A stretch of 64,000 nt of DNA from Chryseobacterium sp. SSA4.19 (GCF_022601875.1 NZ_JAKVIP010000017.1:24059-88058), one strand, 5' to 3'. Numbered from the stretch's first letter, positions 50,839 to 60,545 are shown. The notes: generated by a model not told the origin, from the sequence alone. Translations and numbers: made by a program.

Positions 50839-51369
50839 TCATTCTTTTATAAGCTCGTCTATTTTATTCTGAAGTTCTTCAATTTTATCTTTTAAAGCCT
50901 TTATTTCATTTTTATTTGAGCTCACATTGCTTTTAAGCATTACATTTTTTGCTCTTTCGCTGTGATCCTCATCATCTTCATCCTCGTTAATTTCTTCAAT
51001 ATCTTCCTGAATATCTTCAATATCTTCAGTAATCTCTTCAATATCTTCACTGATCTCCTCAATATCTTCACTGATTTCTTCAATGTCTTCCTGAATATCT
51101 TCAATATCTTCCTGGATATCTTCAATTTTCTCGTGGCTTTTATTGACAGACATCTGAATAAAAATAGCCAAATAAATAGCTTCAAGAGAAACCACTGTCG
51201 TAAGGATCAACAACATTTTATCAAATTCCACAATATGAAGCAATGGCAGCAAAAATGAAATCATAAAAAACAGAGTATGGGCAATTAATGACGGAATAGA
51301 GCCTATCCACCAGGTAATGCCGTTGGCAATTCTCTCTAAAACCGCTGTTTTTTCTTCGTGTTTTTCCAT
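50839..51369 (-). CDS. DUF1003-like membrane protein with heptad-repeat coiled coil
   Basis: A 176-residue protein starting at the ATG at 51369; the frame runs further upstream, but only inside the preceding gene. Residues 19-75 hold two transmembrane helices with the DUF1003-like pattern (WWIGSIPSLIAHTLFFMISF and TTVVSLEAIYLAIFIQM). Residues 82-130 are seven exact 7-residue units of the form I-E-(D/E)-I-x-E-D, strongly acidic and in perfect register. A basic stretch and a second short coiled coil (IKALKDKIEELQNKIDELIK) follow. The function is unknown; the coiled coil suggests oligomerisation. It is the last gene of the rnz operon, ten bases after the DUF2400 gene. Confidence 0.75.
   Translation of the reverse strand: MEKHEEKTAVLERIANGITWWIGSIPSLIAHTLFFMISFLLPLLHIVEFDKMLLILTTVVSLEAIYLAIFIQMSVNKSHEKIEDIQEDIEDIQEDIEEISEDIEEISEDIEEITEDIEDIQEDIEEINEDEDDEDHSERAKNVMLKSNVSSNKNEIKALKDKIEELQNKIDELIKE
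50980..51126 (-). repeat. Seven 21-bp tandem coding repeats
   Basis: Seven consecutive 21-base units encode the heptads IEDIQED (twice), IEEISED (twice), IEEITED, IEDIQED and IEEINED. The units differ mostly by single bases. Because each unit is a multiple of three, gain or loss would keep the frame. Confidence 0.9.
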
Positions 51370-51379
51370 AGTGTTTATT

Positions 51380-52153
51380 TTATAGTATTTCTTTAGTGAC
51401 TCCCAGGCCAAACAACGCAAAATCATACTTTGCAGGATCTTTATCATCAAACTTCCTGATCACCTGATCCAGTTCCTCTACTGTTTTCCAGTCATTCTGG
51501 GTTCTTGAAATTAACCCCAGTTTTCTTGAAATATTTCCCGTATGCACGTCCAGCGGGATAGACAAGTACCTCGGATTTATATTCCCCCAGATGCCAAAAT
51601 CTACACCGCGCCTGTCTTTACGCACCATCCAGCGAAGAAACATTATGATTCTTTTGGTGGAAGAATTTTTATATGGTGAACTTACATGCTTATGACTCCT
51701 GTGTTTTTCAGTACCTAAAAACTGACTTCTGAATCTTTCTATAGCGTGAATGAAATTAGTTTCAGACTCATTTATTTCAAATAATTTTTCCAGACTTTCG
51801 TTTTCCGTGTATATTCTATTAAATTGTTTTATAAAATATACAAAATCTTCACCATTAAAAGTTCTGTGAATACTTTTCGCCTGAATTTCCTGCAGATCTT
51901 TTTCAGAATGATTCATTACAAAATCAAATGGTGAATTGCCCATGATTTCAAGCATTTTCTCTGCGGATTTTATAATGGCTTTTCTGTTTCCCCATGAAAT
52001 GGTGGCCGCAAGGAATCCGGCAATTTCAATATCCTGCTTCAGAGAAAAACGGTGTGGAATCTGTATCGGGTCATTTTCAATAAAGTCAGGACAGTTGTAC
52101 TGATCAGCTTTTTCATCTAAGAATATTCTTAATTCTTCAAACTTCAACATCAT
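51380..52153 (-). CDS. TIGR02757 / DUF2400 family protein
   Basis: A 257-residue protein of the TIGR02757 (DUF2400) family, conserved in Bacteroidota and some other phyla. Visible blocks are IPHRFSLKQDIEIAGFLAAT (32-51), SWGNRKAI, RWMVRKDRRGVDFGIW and LSIPLDVHTGNISRKLGL, the last resembling a helix-hairpin-helix glycosylase region. A role in nucleic-acid repair is suspected but not shown. Two ATGs stand at the start (52153 and 52150). The gene begins two bases after the rnz stop and is followed ten bases later by the DUF1003-like gene. Confidence 0.85.
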   Translation of the reverse strand: MMLKFEELRIFLDEKADQYNCPDFIENDPIQIPHRFSLKQDIEIAGFLAATISWGNRKAIIKSAEKMLEIMGNSPFDFVMNHSEKDLQEIQAKSIHRTFNGEDFVYFIKQFNRIYTENESLEKLFEINESETNFIHAIERFRSQFLGTEKHRSHKHVSSPYKNSSTKRIIMFLRWMVRKDRRGVDFGIWGNINPRYLSIPLDVHTGNISRKLGLISRTQNDWKTVEELDQVIRKFDDKDPAKYDFALFGLGVTKEIL

Positions 52154-52155
52154 TA

Positions 52156-53070
52156 TTAAATTTTCACAGGCTCCAGGGCCTTCGGTAAAAAAGTATTCGG
52201 AAAAACCGTTCTGGCTTCATCTGTAAATACCGTTAAATCTCCATACCTGTTGGAAAAATGTCCTAAAATAAGTTTTCCCACCTTTGCTTTTTGGGCAATT
52301 GTTGCCGCTTCCAGCGCTGTTGTATGGCCTGTATAATCCGCCATTTCCTTCAGGTCATGCAGAAAGGTGGATTCATGATACAGAACCGTTACATTTTTAA
52401 TAATGGGAATTACATTTTCAAGATACCGGGTATCACTGCAGAATGCATAAGAAACAGACGGCGCAGGTCCGGTAGTGAGGATTTCATTTTTAAGAATATA
52501 TCCATCACTTAAAACAAAATCTTTTCCTGCTTTGATATTATGGTAATCACAGGTTTCTATTTCATCATACTTTGCAATCTCCTTTATATTAAGATGCCTG
52601 TCTTTCGGTTTTTCTTTAAACAGATACCCATTGCAGTAAATCCTGTGATCCAGAGGAATTGTGTACACCTCTACCCTATTGTCTTCATAAATTTTTTCAG
52701 ATTCAGTTTTATCCAGCTCATGATACACCACTTCAAACCCGCGATGGGTTTCCGTAATGGTAAAGATGGTTTCCAGCATCTTTTTAATACCTTTCGGTCC
52801 ATAGACGTGTAACGGATTTTCTCTCCCGAGCAGCCGGAAAGAAGCAATTAATCCCGGCAATCCGAAACAGTGGTCCCCATGAAGATGTGAAATGAAAATA
52901 TGATTAATTCTAGAAAATTTTGCTTTTGCCTTTCTCAGCTGCACCTGTGTCCCTTCTCCGCAATCAATCAGAAAAGACCGTTCTTCCATTTCCAGAAACT
53001 GTGCGGTAGGAGAAGAGTTTACAGTAGGAATTGCTGAATTAAAGCCTAATATTGTTAAATAAGTACTCAA
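52156..53070 (-). CDS. rnz: Ribonuclease Z
   Basis: A 304-residue zinc endonuclease that trims tRNA 3' ends. The metal motif SHLHGDHCFGLPG is at 61-73. The N-terminal LTILGFNSAIPT, FLIDCGEGTQVQLRKAK, the later FCSDTRYLENVI and HESTFLHD, and HTTALEAATIAQKAKVGKLILGHFSNRY all match long-form-free bacterial RNase Z. It heads a three-gene operon with the DUF2400 and DUF1003-like genes. A TACATTTG minus-7 element lies 22 bases before the start. Confidence 0.95.
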   Translation of the reverse strand: MSTYLTILGFNSAIPTVNSSPTAQFLEMEERSFLIDCGEGTQVQLRKAKAKFSRINHIFISHLHGDHCFGLPGLIASFRLLGRENPLHVYGPKGIKKMLETIFTITETHRGFEVVYHELDKTESEKIYEDNRVEVYTIPLDHRIYCNGYLFKEKPKDRHLNIKEIAKYDEIETCDYHNIKAGKDFVLSDGYILKNEILTTGPAPSVSYAFCSDTRYLENVIPIIKNVTVLYHESTFLHDLKEMADYTGHTTALEAATIAQKAKVGKLILGHFSNRYGDLTVFTDEARTVFPNTFLPKALEPVKI

Positions 53071-53091
53071 ATCAATAGTTTATTATAAAGA

Positions 53092-53099
53092 CAAATGTA
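53092..53099 (-). promoter_or_regulatory. rnz operon minus-7 element TACATTTG
   Basis: A perfect TAnnTTTG match on the reverse strand, 22 bases before the rnz ATG at 53070. Confidence 0.55.
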
Positions 53100-53252
53100 C
53101 GACAGAAAATCTGAAGTTAAATTTACCTTAGATTCGTATTAGGAAAACAAATAAAAAGCCAGGCTGTGATATTTATTCTTTAAAAGATTAAAGTTGAATA
53201 ATCAATTTCAGTCCTAATAACATTTAGGACATCTCCCTATGAATATTCGGTA

Positions 53253-53828
53253 TTAATTTTTAACTTTCAAAAAATCCAGGAAAAGATCCAAAGCCTGCTT
53301 TCTGTGGCTGATTTTATTTTTATCTTCGGGATTCATTTCTGCAAATGTCCTGGTATGACCTTCAGGAACAAAAACCGGATCATACCCGAAACCTTTAAAA
53401 CCTTTATTCTCTTCCAACAGATTCCCATGAACCCTTCCGTCAAAATATTTTGCTCCGTTTTCATCATAGTAACATAAAACGGTAATAAAATAAGCCTTTC
53501 GGTTCTGCATGCCTTCCATTTCACTTAATACTTTTTCGATATTCTTTGCAAAATCATGATCGCCTGCATACCGTGCTGAAAAAATTCCCGGTCTTCCATT
53601 CAAAGCTTCAACCACCAGGCCACTGTCATCACCAAGACTGGGAATTCCCGTTTTTTCAAAGCAGTATTTGGCTTTAATTAATGCGTTGGCATTAAAAGAA
53701 TCGCCGTCTTCCACAATTTCTTCATGAATATTATAATCGGTAAGGCTTTTTATGACAAAACCTTCACCCAGGATCTGCTGGATTTCTTCTTTTTTATTTA
53801 TGTTGTGGGTAGCGACAAGTAACTCCAT
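53253..53828 (-). CDS. rdgB: Non-canonical purine NTP pyrophosphatase
   Basis: A 191-residue house-cleaning enzyme of the HAM1/RdgB family that removes ITP, dITP and XTP. The N-terminal substrate motif ATHNINKKEEIQ (6-17), the metal-binding SLGDDSGLVVEALNGRPGIF near 65-84, YDPVFVPEGHTRTFAEM and the C-terminal KNKISHRKQAL are all present, and the length is normal. It is transcribed leftward behind the CPBP protease gene with a 47-base gap, so the two may share a transcript. Confidence 0.95.
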   Translation of the reverse strand: MELLVATHNINKKEEIQQILGEGFVIKSLTDYNIHEEIVEDGDSFNANALIKAKYCFEKTGIPSLGDDSGLVVEALNGRPGIFSARYAGDHDFAKNIEKVLSEMEGMQNRKAYFITVLCYYDENGAKYFDGRVHGNLLEENKGFKGFGYDPVFVPEGHTRTFAEMNPEDKNKISHRKQALDLFLDFLKVKN

Positions 53829-53875
53829 TTTGTTATAAATTTTATTTTATTCTAAAGCACAAAGAATGCCTGAAC

Positions 53876-54703
53876 TCAGATTTCGTTATAATGCACTTTG
53901 TATTTGGTCATGAATAAATAACAAAACAGCGAAAAAAGTACGATTCCTACTGCCAGTATTATCCACTCTGAAACTTGAAAGGCTTCTGCAAAACTTTCCT
54001 TTTTGGTATAGGTAATCAGTAATGTGGAACATAGATTATTAAAACCGTGAAGCAGCATCGGCAGCAATAGTGATTTGGTTTTTTCATATACCAGTCCCAG
54101 TACACAGCCTAATAAAACGGCTCCTACAAACTGCCATGGATTCGCATGAACGAGCCCGAAAATAACAGATGCCGAAACAATAGCTTTCCATGGTTTAACC
54201 CCTTTATTGATCAATCCTTTCTGGATAATTCCCCTGAAAATAATTTCTTCAAAAATCGGTGCACAGATCACTGCCGTAATAATCATAACAACAGGATCAT
54301 CAGTCAGCTGCTCCATTAATCTGGTGAAAAATTCATAATATTTTCCAAAGAAAGGTCCTGTTGTAGGAATCTGCGCTGCAATAAATTCTGCAATAAACAT
54401 CATCCCGGCCATCATAGGAAAAATCAGCAGATACGTGTAAAAGTTAGTCGGAGAAAAATTAAAATTAAGCTTCTTACCCGTGGTCTGCCTTACGATAAAG
54501 AAATCAAAAAAAGCGATTGCCACCAAGAATCCCGAGGCATTGGCAAGCATGAAAAACCAATCTTTATACTGAAGGCTCTCCTTAAAAATAAACATCCAGA
54601 AAACATTAAAAAGTGAAGTAATCATTGTTCCGGTAAATAATCCTGCCAGCAAAACAATGCCTCCAATCCATGTAAAGGTAAATTTAGGATATCTGCTCTC
54701 CAT
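53876..54703 (-). CDS. CPBP-family intramembrane metalloprotease
   Basis: A 275-residue multi-pass membrane protein with about seven helices. The Abi/CPBP motifs are FEEIIFRGIIQ (Glu152-Glu153 and Arg157), GLVHANPW with His186, and HGFNN near 229, which together form the Rce1-like active site. Bacterial members may process peptides or confer self-immunity to bacteriocins; no bacteriocin gene is nearby. It is divergent from prfC. A TATATTTG element lies 26 bases upstream. Confidence 0.9.
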   Translation of the reverse strand: MESRYPKFTFTWIGGIVLLAGLFTGTMITSLFNVFWMFIFKESLQYKDWFFMLANASGFLVAIAFFDFFIVRQTTGKKLNFNFSPTNFYTYLLIFPMMAGMMFIAEFIAAQIPTTGPFFGKYYEFFTRLMEQLTDDPVVMIITAVICAPIFEEIIFRGIIQKGLINKGVKPWKAIVSASVIFGLVHANPWQFVGAVLLGCVLGLVYEKTKSLLLPMLLHGFNNLCSTLLITYTKKESFAEAFQVSEWIILAVGIVLFSLFCYLFMTKYKVHYNEI

Positions 54704-54728
54704 TATTTTCAGTTAAAATTAATAGCGA

Positions 54729-54736
54729 CAAATATA
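54729..54736 (-). promoter_or_regulatory. Minus-7 element TATATTTG
   Basis: A perfect TAnnTTTG match on the reverse strand, 26 bases before the CPBP protease start, probably also driving rdgB. Confidence 0.55.
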
Positions 54737-54898
54737 AGTATTTTGTCCTATTGGCTCTACATAAGTCATTGGTGAATCCTTAAGCAATCAATACCTGTTG
54801 GTCTTTAACGGCTTAACATGATGCTAAAATTTCAAACCGGACAATTTGATTTTTAATTTCCATTAAAAATCACGATTTTTGCAACTTCAAAATACAAT

Positions 54899-56494
54899 AT
54901 GTCAGACTTAATCAAAGAAATAGAGAAAAGAAAAACTTTCGGGATTATCTCTCACCCTGATGCTGGGAAAACCACCCTTACGGAAAAACTACTGCTTTTC
55001 GGAGGTGCAATCCAGGAAGCGGGTGCAGTAAAATCCAACAAGATAAAAAAAGGAGCGACCTCCGATTTCATGGAAATTGAAAGACAAAGGGGAATCTCGG
55101 TAGCAACTTCAGTACTGGCATTTGAATACAGAGGTCACAAAATCAATATCCTGGATACTCCGGGTCACAAGGATTTTGCCGAAGATACTTACAGAACATT
55201 GACTGCCGTTGACTCCGTTATCGTAGTGATAGATGTTGCCAAAGGAGTAGAGGAACAGACTGAAAAACTGGTTCAGGTATGCAGGATGAGAAACATCCCG
55301 ATGCTGGTCTTCATCAACAAACTGGACCGCGAAGGGAAAGATGCATTTGACCTGCTGGATGAGGTTGAGCAGAAATTAGGATTAACGGTTTGCCCGCTTT
55401 CTCTGCCGATCGGTATGGGAAGCGATTTCCAGGGAATCTATAACATCTGGGAAGATAATATCCAGTTGTTTTTAGAAGAAAAAAAGCAGAAAGTCGGGGA
55501 AGCAATTAAATTTGATAACATTAATGACTCTTCCATTGATGAAATAATAGGTGAAAAAGCAGCCCATACATTAAGGGAAGAACTGGATCTTGTACAATCT
55601 GTTTATCCTGAGTTTAACCGGGATGATTATATGAAAGGCGATTTACAGCCGGTATTTTTCGGTTCGGCCCTTAATAATTTCGGAGTTCGGGAATTGCTTG
55701 ATGCATTTATCGATATCGCTCCGATACCGCAGCCCAAAGAAAGCGATACCCGTTTGGTAAAGCCTGAAGAAAATACTTTCACAGGATTTGTTTTTAAAAT
55801 CCATGCGAATATGGATCCTAAACACAGAGACAGGCTGGCGTTCGTTAAAATTGTTTCCGGGACTTTTAAAAGAAATGAGAATTACCTGTTGGTAAGAGAA
55901 GGCAAGAAAATGAAGTTCTCTTCTCCAAATGCCTTTTTCGCAGACAAAAAAGAAGTGGTGGATGAAAGTTTCCCGGGAGATATTATAGGCCTTCATGATA
56001 CAGGAAGCTTCAGAATTGGTGATACACTTACAGGCGGTGAAAAGTTAAGCTTTAAAGGAATCCCGAGTTTCTCTCCGGAACATTTCAGATACATTAATAA
56101 CAATGACCCGTTGAAAGCAAAACAACTGGCCAAAGGTATCGACCAGCTCATGGATGAAGGAGTTGCCCAGCTGTTTACACTGGAAATGAATAACAGGAAA
56201 ATTATCGGAACAGTCGGCGCACTTCAGTACGAAGTGATCCAGTACCGCCTAGAGCACGAATATGGTGCAAAATGTACATATGAGCCTCTTTCAATGCATA
56301 AAGCCTGTTGGGTGGAAGCGGATGAGAAATCAGAGGAATTTAAAGAGTTTGCAAGATTAAAGCAACGGTTCCTGGCCAGGGATAAATATAACCAACTGGT
56401 ATTCCTGGCAGATTCATCGTTTACAATTCACATGACGCAGGAGAAGTTCCCGAATGTAAAACTTCATTTCATCAGTGAGTTTAAACAAAACTAG
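54899..56494 (+). CDS. prfC: Peptide chain release factor 3
   Basis: A 531-residue translational GTPase that recycles RF1 and RF2 from the ribosome after peptide release. The GTPase motifs are IISHPDAGKTTLTEKLL (16-32), the switch region MEIERQRGISVATSV, DTPGHKDFAEDTYR and NKLDREGKD. The later blocks HRDRLAFVKIVSGTF, FSPEHFRYINNNDP and the C-terminal FKEFARLKQRFLARD are specific for RF3. The length is normal. It is a single gene with a strong bidirectional terminator behind it. Confidence 0.97.
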   Translation: MSDLIKEIEKRKTFGIISHPDAGKTTLTEKLLLFGGAIQEAGAVKSNKIKKGATSDFMEIERQRGISVATSVLAFEYRGHKINILDTPGHKDFAEDTYRTLTAVDSVIVVIDVAKGVEEQTEKLVQVCRMRNIPMLVFINKLDREGKDAFDLLDEVEQKLGLTVCPLSLPIGMGSDFQGIYNIWEDNIQLFLEEKKQKVGEAIKFDNINDSSIDEIIGEKAAHTLREELDLVQSVYPEFNRDDYMKGDLQPVFFGSALNNFGVRELLDAFIDIAPIPQPKESDTRLVKPEENTFTGFVFKIHANMDPKHRDRLAFVKIVSGTFKRNENYLLVREGKKMKFSSPNAFFADKKEVVDESFPGDIIGLHDTGSFRIGDTLTGGEKLSFKGIPSFSPEHFRYINNNDPLKAKQLAKGIDQLMDEGVAQLFTLEMNNRKIIGTVGALQYEVIQYRLEHEYGAKCTYEPLSMHKACWVEADEKSEEFKEFARLKQRFLARDKYNQLVFLADSSFTIHMTQEKFPNVKLHFISEFKQN

Positions 56495-56509
56495 ATATAA
56501 TGTAATATA

Positions 56510-56542
56510 AAAATAGACCGTTCTATATGAACGGTCTATTTT
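56510..56542. terminator. Bidirectional terminator
   Basis: A perfect 14-bp stem (AAAATAGACCGTTC with GAACGGTCTATTTT) around a 5-base loop lies between prfC and the convergent metalloprotease gene. Confidence 0.9.
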
Positions 56543-56566
56543 ATTATGTACGATAACTGAACTTCG

Positions 56567-58801
56567 TTATTCCTTAATCCATTTAATTGTTTTGTTAATA
56601 TCCTTAGCTTTAACAGTAACCAGATAATCTCCTTTAATTAAATGAGTCAAATTAAATGTTCCCACTTTTTCATGATCTAATTTATTATTCGATCTGCTAA
56701 ATACCAATCTGCCGCTTACATCATGGACAGCAATGTCATAATTATCATTTTGTCTGCCAAATTTAACATTCAGAATTCCTTTGCTCGGATTAGGATATAC
56801 TACAAATACGTCTTTGCTTCCATTTACTTCATCAACAGCCAATGTCTGGGTAATGGTAAAATTAACAGGATTGATATTGTAAAATACATTTCCTACTCCT
56901 GCCACCATAATTCGGGCCTGTGTTGTACTCACATTTGGAAGGGTAACCACTTCCGAACCATCGTTTGGAGTAGACGCAACAATAGTAGTCGGATACGTTA
57001 GACCTCCATCAGTAGAAAGCAAAATACTTACATTGGCACAATTGACCGGAGCAGCGGTTGTATTGGCAACATTCCATGTTATTGTTTGGGTCGTATTACC
57101 AGTCCAGTTAACAGCTGTGGCGGGGGCCGTAACGATAAACGGTCCTGAATTACCGTCAACCGTAATTGCCGCGTCATCATTGGCAACACCTGCACAACCC
57201 GCATTGTTGTCTCTCACGGTCAGTCTGAATTGCATAGTTCTTCCGTATGAAGGTAAAACTTCCCCTTTGGATACCGTATTATTGATAACACTTGTAAGTC
57301 TTGGGAAATATCTGTAAGGAACGGTTACGGGTAAAAATGATCTGAACAGAGGGGCATTTCCAGTCGCAGCATTCCAGTTTCCTGCCGGACCTGTATCATT
57401 TTGCTCCCAGCAATAGGTTAACCCGCTGTTTTCAGCATCTGTTGCAGAGCCGGTTAATCTAAAAGGTGTGCTTTTAGGTATTGTGTAATCATTCCCCGCA
57501 TTTACAACAGGAGCCGTATTGGGAACAGGAGTAGTAACCTGGCAGCTTGTCGATTGAACTTTTGTTGTAATAGACTGAAATGAACGGGTGTGGAAAATGG
57601 CAATACTGTTTGCTGCCAAATTATTGGTACCGCCACAAATACCGGCGTAAGCCATAATGGTGATTCCGCTTCCTGGCTCTACAGCAGTAGCAGCATTACG
57701 ATTTCCCCCTCCACAGTTAACTGTAGTGGCATTAAAAGTATGCGGCCCTCCAAACTGATGCCCTACTTCATGCGCTACATAATCAATATCATAAGGATCA
57801 CCTACAGGATTTGGCGAACCGGTAATACCACTAGCCTTGCCTGAAGCATTACATATAACACCCAAACCGGCTAAGCCCCCACCGCCCGTACTGAACGTAT
57901 GCCCGATATCGTAATTAGCAGTTCCTATGATGGCATCAATCTGTTCCTGGCTTTCATCAATTAATGTACCGGCATCGTCATTACCGTTAAAAGGATCTGT
58001 AGCAGGATTTGTAAAGATAACAGAAGTTTCATTAGCTACTAATATAAGCCTTACTGCTACTTCCTGTTCGTACACTCCATTCACTCTGTTTACAGAGGTT
58101 ACAATTGCTGATAAAGTTTGTGCCACTGTAGGAGAAGACAATCCTGTTGCAGCCTGCGCATATTCACCTGTACAGGCAACTACAAAACGAAAAACTCTAA
58201 TCTGGGTTCCTACGCTTGGAGTAACCGTTTTTTGAACGTTTTTGTTTTCTGACTCAGATTCGTCGTCCTTCGTTCCGCAAGTTCTCGGGGTTTTGTTTAT
58301 TAAATCCTCTTTTTTATAGATAATATAATTATCAATAGCATTCTTTGCATACGGATCAATATACAAATCACCTGTTACCACCGATTTTATCTGAGCATGA
58401 AACCCCAATTCCGTAAAATCCATTTTTAGGGTCGCATATCGGTCATCAATTCCTTGCCCCGTAAAGGTAACCAACTGGGGAAACTGATGAGCCAATTCCG
58501 GAGCCATTACTGAAGATTTCCAGATTCTGAATTTTGCTTTTGTTCCATCAGGCATAGGTAGGACGATAACGGGAGCCTGATCTTTGGGATCACTGTCCCT
58601 CAGTTCAGGAACTGAGTTAAAATAGCTTTTCATTCCGGCCACATCCAAAGTATATGTAAGAAACTTTTCAGGCTGAACCGTTCTGTTTCCAGGCTCTGCT
58701 TTGATAGATTTTTCATTGGTTATCCTGAAAAAATCCTGCGCTTTGCCTGAAGAAAAGGATAAAATAAATATCCCCAAATAAAGTAGTTTTTTAATATTCA
58801 T
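56567..58801 (-). CDS. Reprolysin-like (M12B) metalloprotease, T9SS type A cargo
   Basis: A 744-residue secreted zinc protease of the metzincin clan. A signal peptide (1-21) and a propeptide (about 22-195) precede the catalytic domain, which has HEVGHQFGGPH with His344, His348 and His354 as zinc ligands and Glu345 as base. The Met-turn is in ITIMAYAGICG. Fibronectin- and Ig-like regions follow (about 435-665), and the C-terminus (VVYPNPSKGILNVKFG to NKTIKWIKE) is a T9SS type A sorting domain. It would degrade host or environmental proteins. It is a single gene with a TATATTTG element about 112 bases upstream. Confidence 0.92.
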   Translation of the reverse strand: MNIKKLLYLGIFILSFSSGKAQDFFRITNEKSIKAEPGNRTVQPEKFLTYTLDVAGMKSYFNSVPELRDSDPKDQAPVIVLPMPDGTKAKFRIWKSSVMAPELAHQFPQLVTFTGQGIDDRYATLKMDFTELGFHAQIKSVVTGDLYIDPYAKNAIDNYIIYKKEDLINKTPRTCGTKDDESESENKNVQKTVTPSVGTQIRVFRFVVACTGEYAQAATGLSSPTVAQTLSAIVTSVNRVNGVYEQEVAVRLILVANETSVIFTNPATDPFNGNDDAGTLIDESQEQIDAIIGTANYDIGHTFSTGGGGLAGLGVICNASGKASGITGSPNPVGDPYDIDYVAHEVGHQFGGPHTFNATTVNCGGGNRNAATAVEPGSGITIMAYAGICGGTNNLAANSIAIFHTRSFQSITTKVQSTSCQVTTPVPNTAPVVNAGNDYTIPKSTPFRLTGSATDAENSGLTYCWEQNDTGPAGNWNAATGNAPLFRSFLPVTVPYRYFPRLTSVINNTVSKGEVLPSYGRTMQFRLTVRDNNAGCAGVANDDAAITVDGNSGPFIVTAPATAVNWTGNTTQTITWNVANTTAAPVNCANVSILLSTDGGLTYPTTIVASTPNDGSEVVTLPNVSTTQARIMVAGVGNVFYNINPVNFTITQTLAVDEVNGSKDVFVVYPNPSKGILNVKFGRQNDNYDIAVHDVSGRLVFSRSNNKLDHEKVGTFNLTHLIKGDYLVTVKAKDINKTIKWIKE

Positions 58802-58912
58802 ATAATGTTTTTAATTTTCGCTGTAAATTCATTTTATCAAGTATACCATGATGAAATGATACTCCTTACATAATGAAATCACATACCATGATTCACAATT
58901 AGCAAATATATA

Positions 58913-58920
58913 AAAAAGAC
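58913..58920 (-). promoter_or_regulatory. Minus-7 element TATATTTG
   Basis: A perfect TAnnTTTG match facing the metalloprotease gene; the predicted leader is about 105 bases. A TTTG lies 15 bp upstream instead of the usual 19. Confidence 0.5.
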
Positions 58921-59174
58921 AGATACAAATTCATAAATTGCAAATAAGTACTTAACCCAGATGTTATGTAGTATGCAAATCGCATTATTTCTTACATAAA
59001 AGCAAATCAGAAATCTGCTTGATTCTAGTGTTGCAGTGTGATAAAATTTAAAAGATTATCTTTTTAATATATCCCACTTACTTTTCCAGATTTTCCAGAT
59101 TATATGCGTTAAACTTCCTGAGTACATTAAATATTAGAAATTATTTTATAGAATAATCTTAATAGCTCTTTACT

Positions 59175-59190
59175 TTATCATATATGATAA
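59175..59190. promoter_or_regulatory. Palindrome TTATCATATATGATAA, possible operator
   Basis: A perfect 16-base palindrome in the divergent intergenic region, 212 bases before the DUF4349 start. It resembles a regulator site more than a terminator, since it has no GC stem or T-run. Its composition makes a chance occurrence possible. Confidence 0.3.
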
Positions 59191-59401
59191 ATGATCCATG
59201 TAAAATAAAAACATTTGCAAAAAATATAACATAGAACCGAATTATCTATTTAAAAAATTTAGCTAACCTTTTGTAAAATAATTGTAAAATAAAATTAAAA
59301 CATTATTTTTCAAATGATTACACATTTACCAGCACAATACATCCCTTTTACAGTCTTTACAAAAGCTTCCCTCCTAATTTTACTTCATTAAAATTAACAT
59401 T

Positions 59402-60334
59402 ATGAAAAAGTTTTTATTAGCATTAACGGTATCAGTATCGTGCATCATGTGTAAAAAAGGAGAAGCCACCGCATCCGGATTGGAAAATACTCTAAATTCA
59501 GCCGACAGTACGGTTTCTGCAGCATCTGAAAAAATCAGGCAGGTGGATGATCAGGCAAATGCTGCTCTTGATTCTGCAAATGTAAGAATCAAGGAGTTTG
59601 AAAATATTAAGAATGATGTGAAAGACAAGATGGAAAGCACATCTAAAATAGCAGACTCTTTATCTGATAAAATATCATCGGTAAGGCTGGAGACAAAAGC
59701 CGAGAAGAAAGATTCTGTAAAAAAAAGTGAAAAAATCATCGTTAATGTTCCCGCTCCGAAAGTAATCAGGGAGACCAGAATCGTTTATAAAGACAAACCT
59801 AAAAAAGAAAATAATGAACTGAATATCCTAAAGAATAAACTCCTAAAAACCGGAGTACTGGAACTGACCGTAGAGGATGCGGACACAGCAAAAGAAATGG
59901 TAAAAGAACAGGTTGAAAAATATGACGGACTGGTAAGAAGCGAAAATATTTCGTTAAACAACAATGATTATAAAACAGCCTATCTAAAAATTAAAATTCC
60001 AATTCAGAAATTTGATTACCTGATGGATGATCTCAGCCACAATATTGGAAAGGTTGAAAGTAAAAGTGTTGAACTTTCGGGGCAGGATTTTATTCAAAAT
60101 ACAATGTGCGAAATTGACATCACGCTTTACGGAAAAGATGCAAACCTATCTGAAAATAAAAAAACTGAAACTTTTGGTGAAAAATCTTTTGCGGCTGTTT
60201 CTTCAGGGTGGAACGTCATTACGTCGATATTCCTGTTCATTCTTCCGCTATGGCCGCTATTCTTAATCGCAGGAGCAGGGTATTATTTTTATAAAAGAAA
60301 AACTAAGAATATAACAAATAATGATCAGGATTAA
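59402..60334 (+). CDS. DUF4349 lipoprotein
   Basis: A 310-residue envelope protein. The N-terminus (MKKFLLALTVSVSCIMCKKG) ends in a lipoprotein-type cysteine (Cys14 or Cys17). A helical, charged region (about 25-110) is followed by the DUF4349 domain (about 145-255, LKTGVLELTVEDADTAKEMV and KIPIQKFDYLMDDLS). A C-terminal hydrophobic helix (WNVITSIFLFILPLWPLFLI) precedes a basic tail. This topology would place it in the periplasm, anchored at both ends. The function is unknown. No neighbour is cotranscribed. Confidence 0.82.
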   Translation: MKKFLLALTVSVSCIMCKKGEATASGLENTLNSADSTVSAASEKIRQVDDQANAALDSANVRIKEFENIKNDVKDKMESTSKIADSLSDKISSVRLETKAEKKDSVKKSEKIIVNVPAPKVIRETRIVYKDKPKKENNELNILKNKLLKTGVLELTVEDADTAKEMVKEQVEKYDGLVRSENISLNNNDYKTAYLKIKIPIQKFDYLMDDLSHNIGKVESKSVELSGQDFIQNTMCEIDITLYGKDANLSENKKTETFGEKSFAAVSSGWNVITSIFLFILPLWPLFLIAGAGYYFYKRKTKNITNNDQD

Positions 60335-60545
60335 TTTTGAAATGATTAAACTAATCAGCTTATTTTAATAATATTTTAATGAAAATCCCGTTTTCTGAAA
60401 AATTATTATTTCTAATTTTACATTATCACTTTATTCAAAATAAGAATTTAACTCTGGCAGGAAAATACCATCTAAATAACAGAAATGCCTGTTCAAAATA
60501 AAATAAAAAGATATATTATTAATATTTTGTGGTTCGTGTGAAGTA

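Larger units (their letters stand above)
58802..59401. other. Long intergenic region between divergent genes
   Basis: This 600-base, very AT-rich stretch holds the leftward protease promoter (58913-58920), a perfect 16-bp palindrome (59175-59190), and presumably the promoter of the DUF4349 gene, for which no clear TAnnTTTG was found. No gene or RNA was recognised. Confidence 0.45.

Noticed and set aside
50980..51126. Regular 21-base repeats considered as a CRISPR array
   Set aside because: Units are directly adjacent with no spacers and encode an in-frame heptad repeat; this is a coding minisatellite.
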